Assembly: GCA_947452065.1 (NCBI GenBank)
Contig: CANGBB010000002.1
Span: forward strand, 186,001-250,000
Source of the DNA: Gammaproteobacteria bacterium
GTDB lineage: Bacteria; Pseudomonadota; Gammaproteobacteria; Steroidobacterales; Steroidobacteraceae
DNA length: 64,000 nucleotides
Reading direction: 5' to 3'
This document shows, in pieces, positions 63,821-64,000 of this stretch. Position 1 is the first letter of the stretch. Each line of letters opens with the position of its first letter. A model generated the notes under the pieces. It was not told where the DNA came from. It did no database searches and was given only the letters and a program-made list of their open reading frames with translations. Position numbers and translations under genes: made by a program.

Positions 63821-64000
63821 GGCGTCGCGTTTCGCAGTGCGAAACGCCGGCTGATCAGCATGCGACGGAATGATTGCTCCGTTGCCTCCGGTATTGCGAC
63901 AACGTTCGCATAGCGGTAGGGCTGTGTGTCTCGATAGCCCGGCTCGGCAGTCGTGGCGCGCACGCGCAGCCAGAGCTGCACCATGCGGATGCGTTCGGTG
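63817..64000 (-). CDS. pilW: PilW, C-terminal end (5' part outside window)
   Basis: The last 60 residues of a minus-strand gene running in from the right edge, ending TGA at 63819-63817 inside the pilX GTG. It includes MVQLWLRVRATTAEPGYRDT and SFRRMLISRRFALRNATP; the strand VQLWLRVRA followed by a C-terminal RR-x-x-x-RN pattern is typical of PilW. Position before pilX supports the assignment. Confidence 0.75.
   Translation of the reverse strand, partial: TERIRMVQLWLRVRATTAEPGYRDTQPYRYANVVAIPEATEQSFRRMLISRRFALRNATP

Overview
The window reads as chromosomal DNA of a high-GC gammaproteobacterium. The evidence is a run of housekeeping genes in the order usual for that class (tRNA-Pro, ispB, rplU, rpmA, obgE, rpsT, murJ, ribF, ileS, lspA, ispH, then type IV minor pilin genes). 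Many DUF6152 proteins, 'GHSxGxW' secreted proteins and a TonB receptor resemble what I recall from Steroidobacteraceae/Nevskiales-type soil and freshwater bacteria. That placement is an inference. I saw no transposase, integrase, phage gene, rRNA or CRISPR array. No stretch longer than 300 bases lacks a gene.

Layout. 1-7.6 kb: 3' end of a TonB-dependent receptor with a clear terminator; a fused FAD/Fe-S 2-hydroxyacid dehydrogenase divergent from a serine-glyoxylate-type aminotransferase; an MBL-fold lipoprotein coupled to the aminotransferase; a VIT1/CCC1 metal transporter. 7.6-15.7 kb: CPA2 antiporter, dps with a consensus OxyR half-site upstream, glnE, oxyR, an OsmC-type peroxidase, DUF4404, and a formate/nitrite-type channel. 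15.8-19.5 kb: adaptor-permease-ATPase exporter operon ending in a DUF6152 gene, every junction overlapping. 19.5-26.6 kb (minus strand): small secreted protein, class A acid phosphatase, pirin, a copper cluster (TolC-like lipoprotein, multicopper oxidase, CopC) and the ABC-F protein YbiT. 26.7-32.6 kb: secreted S8 protease with a separate propeptide-like protein, cfa, rmuC.

32.6-52.3 kb is the accessory part and almost wholly an exported proteome: NHL-repeat and DUF1566 proteins, two solo 'GHSxGxW' proteins, a DUF6152 protein, a protein fusing DUF6152 to GHSxGxW, an exported MDR oxidoreductase, a Tat sulfatase, two paralogous arylsulfotransferase-type propellers, a patatin/SGNH hydrolase pair, a four-EF-hand protein, a LamG/DUF1080-like protein and an M30-like metalloprotease lipoprotein. 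The best candidate for something undescribed is the DUF6152 + GHSxGxW module, found here as a split neighbour pair, as a fusion and as a solo gene, among sulfatase and sulfotransferase genes. Its function is unknown to me.

52.4-64 kb is core: tRNA-Pro(CGG), isoprenoid chain synthesis (ispB, ispH), ribosomal proteins, a GTPase, cell-wall and lipoprotein export (murJ, lspA), flavin and Ile-tRNA synthesis, and the end of a minor pilin operon (pilW partial, pilX). Several convergent gene pairs share perfect inverted repeats that probably act as two-way terminators.
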